From: JBEBGV01 sp040081265
Lineage (GTDB): Bacteria; Acidobacteriota; Vicinamibacteria; Vicinamibacterales; UBA2999
Reading direction: 5' to 3'
NCBI GenBank assembly: GCA_040081265.1
Contig: JBEBGV010000116.1
Location: forward strand, 1-8,574
Length of the DNA: 8,574 nucleotides
In this document: piece by piece, positions 7,376 to 8,574 of the stretch
Layout: every line of letters starts with the position of its first letter
How positions within the stretch are numbered: position 1 is the first letter of the stretch
The notes under the pieces: model-generated
The model's database searches: none
Told to the model about the DNA's origin: nothing
Seen by the model: the letters and a program-made list of their open reading frames with translations, nothing else
Made by a program: the position numbers and the translations under genes

Positions 7376-7418
7376 TTGACCGCGGGTGTCTCGACGAGGC
7401 CCGCCGAGGAGGACTCCG

Positions 7419-7862
7419 ATGAAGCCGATGACGCGATGGACGGCAGCCCTGTTGGTGGTGTGGGCCAGTGTGCTCACAGCGCAGGATGTGAAGGTCCTCA
7501 CGGTCGAGGATCACGACAGGGCGATGAAGGCCATCCTGGGCCATTCCCGCGTTGTGCTGAAGCTGCTCGACGCCGGTGACCTGCAGGAGATGAAGCGGAA
7601 CTATCTCGGCATCCGCGATCAGCTGGTGGGCGTCCGCGGATTCTGGGAAATGAAGAAGAACGACGACGCGGTGACGATGGTGACGACGGCCATCGCGAAG
7701 GCCGAAGGCATCGTGGCGGCGGTGGATGCCAAGGCGGACCGGCCGACGATCGATGCCCGCATCAAGGAGCTGGTGGATTCGTGCGGCGCGTGCCACGCGA
7801 AGTTCCGCGAGCCAGACCCGGCGACGCCGGGCTCCCACGTCATCAAGGAGGGGATTCTCTAG
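7419..7862 (+). CDS. Cytochrome c'/c-556-type (class II) c-type cytochrome
   Basis: ATG 7419 is preceded by GAGGAGG at 7406-7412, a strong ribosome site with 6 bases of spacing. The 147-residue product has a signal peptide (hydrophobic residues 8-20, cleavage probably after Ala21). The mature part of about 126 residues is predicted to be all helical and ends with the single heme-attachment motif CGACH (Cys122, Cys125, His126) followed by AKFRE. The C-terminal position of this motif is typical of class II cytochromes (four-helix bundle) rather than class I. Met36, in DRAMKAI of the first helix, is where the sixth ligand lies in low-spin c-556 members, so it may be low-spin electron-carrying rather than five-coordinate gas-binding. 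It would act outside the cytoplasmic membrane after Sec export and heme attachment. It converges on the Crp/Fnr gene with 55 bases between stops; no terminator is visible there. Confidence 0.88.
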   Translation: MKPMTRWTAALLVVWASVLTAQDVKVLTVEDHDRAMKAILGHSRVVLKLLDAGDLQEMKRNYLGIRDQLVGVRGFWEMKKNDDAVTMVTTAIAKAEGIVAAVDAKADRPTIDARIKELVDSCGACHAKFREPDPATPGSHVIKEGIL

Positions 7863-7917
7863 ACGTCGTCGTTCGGCAGGCTTATCTGGAGAGACTCGTC
7901 CGGCAAGACGGCGCTCT

Positions 7918-8520
7918 TCAGGGGGAGTCGTTGACCTTCAGTCCGCCGTGGCCATACTCGATGTAGCCGCGCTTCTTGAACCGGTTCAGGAAGAAGTTCA
8001 CGCGGGACCGTGTGGTGCCGACCATCTCCGCGAGAGCCTGTTGGGTGAGCTGAAGCCGCACCAGTGAATTCTTGTGTGCTGGGTCCTGGTTCGCCAGGAG
8101 CAACAGCGCGCGGGCCAACCGGGCCTCGCTGGATTGAAACATCTGATCGAGGAGGTCTGCTTCGAGGCGAATATTCCTGGCGAGCGTGTAGGCGACGAAG
8201 CGATCGCGGAGTTTACCCCGTTCACGGAGCAGGCGAGTCATCAGCGGGGTTGGAATAATCATCGCGGAGACCGCCGTAATCGCGGTGGCCGTTTCGCGCC
8301 GGCTGGGAGCGCCCGCCAGTAGTGCGTTCTCGCCAAAGAAGGATCCGGGCAGAAGGATCCCGACGAGGGCTTCCTGGCCGCTGCCAGACACGACTGAGAG
8401 CTTGACGGTGCCTTCATGAAGGTACATCACGCTGGCCGAAGTCTCGCCTTGCGAGAAGATGACTTCCCTGGGTCGGTATGTCGAACTCTTTCCAGAGTGC
8501 TCAGCCAGAATGGTGCCCAT
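7918..8520 (-). CDS. Crp/Fnr-family transcriptional regulator
   Basis: On the minus strand, ATG at 8518-8520 to TGA at 7918-7920 encodes 200 residues. The N-terminal effector domain (about 15-100) has the cyclic-nucleotide-binding beta-roll pattern, including GSFFGENALL at 59-68 followed by RRETATA at 74-80, where classical CRP has Arg-Ser or Arg-Thr. A long dimerisation helix follows (about 103-130). The C-terminal winged helix (about 133-195) has LTQQALAEMVGTTRSRVNFF from 158, with the recognition helix around 169-180. There are no cysteines, so it cannot bind an FNR-type iron-sulfur cluster. The effector is unknown: the changed ligand-binding Arg/Ser pair makes cAMP uncertain. The closest Acidobacteria-type relatives I recall end about ten residues later, so this C-terminus is short. 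A G-rich run at about 8526-8531 (GGGGGG in sense orientation) may act as ribosome site. It faces the cytochrome gene and could regulate it; that is only positional inference. Confidence 0.92.
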   Translation of the reverse strand: MGTILAEHSGKSSTYRPREVIFSQGETSASVMYLHEGTVKLSVVSGSGQEALVGILLPGSFFGENALLAGAPSRRETATAITAVSAMIIPTPLMTRLLRERGKLRDRFVAYTLARNIRLEADLLDQMFQSSEARLARALLLLANQDPAHKNSLVRLQLTQQALAEMVGTTRSRVNFFLNRFKKRGYIEYGHGGLKVNDSP

Positions 8521-8546
8521 CGGCGCCCCCCGTCGTGCTCAGGTTT

Positions 8547-8574
8547 GCTCGCGAAGATAGACCGCGCCGCGAGC
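8547..8574 (-). promoter_or_regulatory. Inverted repeat upstream of the Crp/Fnr gene
   Basis: GCTCGCG at 8547-8553 is the exact inverted complement of CGCGAGC at 8568-8574, with 14 bases between. Read in the direction of the regulator gene, the interval contains TATCTT, a 4-of-6 match to a -10 box; any -35 would lie at or past the window edge. An operator (perhaps for autoregulation) or the terminator stem of an unseen neighbour are both possible. The right arm is cut by the window edge, so its full length is unknown. Confidence 0.2.

Noticed and set aside
7026..7838. Minus-strand open frame spanning the esterase end and the cytochrome gene (270 codons)
   Set aside because: It is antisense to the catalytic His region of the esterase and to the CGACH heme motif of the cytochrome, both strongly supported on the plus strand.
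7863..7917. Shared bidirectional terminator between the convergent cytochrome and Crp/Fnr genes
   Set aside because: No stem longer than a few base pairs and no T-run was visible in these 55 bases.
1..8574. CRISPR array, tRNA/rRNA gene, transposase or insertion sequence
   Set aside because: No regularly spaced repeats, tRNA-like cloverleaf, rRNA segment, transposase motif or flanking terminal repeats were seen; the window is almost fully occupied by coding sequence.

Overview
The window is GC-rich, densely coded DNA with strong Shine-Dalgarno sites (GGAGG, GGGGAGG, GAGGAGG). Nearly every protein is exported or membrane-bound. The mix of a DUF1587/1595/1592/1585-type protein, a Tat-exported type B carboxylesterase, an orphan RnfD/NqrB-like membrane protein and a c'-type cytochrome suggests a soil-type Acidobacteriota, possibly Vicinamibacteria-like. 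This is an inference from gene content and composition; there is no rRNA or marker gene in the window to prove it.

Layout. Positions 1-5561 look like one plus-strand operon: the 3' end of a secreted Cys-rich protein (1-219), a full-length tandem paralogue (240-1361), a miniature DUF1592-family protein that starts directly after the previous stop codon (1362-2381), an exported VOC/glyoxalase-fold protein (2401-2910), a polytopic RnfD/NqrB/UnbU-like membrane protein fused to about five ankyrin repeats (2920-4533), and a lipoprotein joining a SurA-like N-terminal segment to a DsbA-like CPFC thioredoxin domain (4530-5561, with ATGA overlap). After a 114-base gap comes a Tat-exported type B carboxylesterase (5676-7304). 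After a second 114-base gap, which holds a hairpin, comes a small c'/c-556-type cytochrome (7419-7862). It converges on a Crp/Fnr-family regulator on the minus strand (7918-8520).

How the genes may work together. Everything before the regulator acts in the membrane or outside the cytoplasm, and several products are redox- or cysteine-related. One reading is that the DsbA-like lipoprotein oxidises or isomerises the disulfides of the Cys-rich secreted proteins and the DUF1592-like protein, while the RnfD-like protein provides a membrane electron-transfer or anchoring role. The links rest on gene order and Cys content only. The most unusual elements are the RnfD-like/ankyrin fusion, the miniature DUF1592 protein paired with duplicated Cys-rich secreted proteins, and the exported VOC protein that has lost three of four glyoxalase metal ligands.
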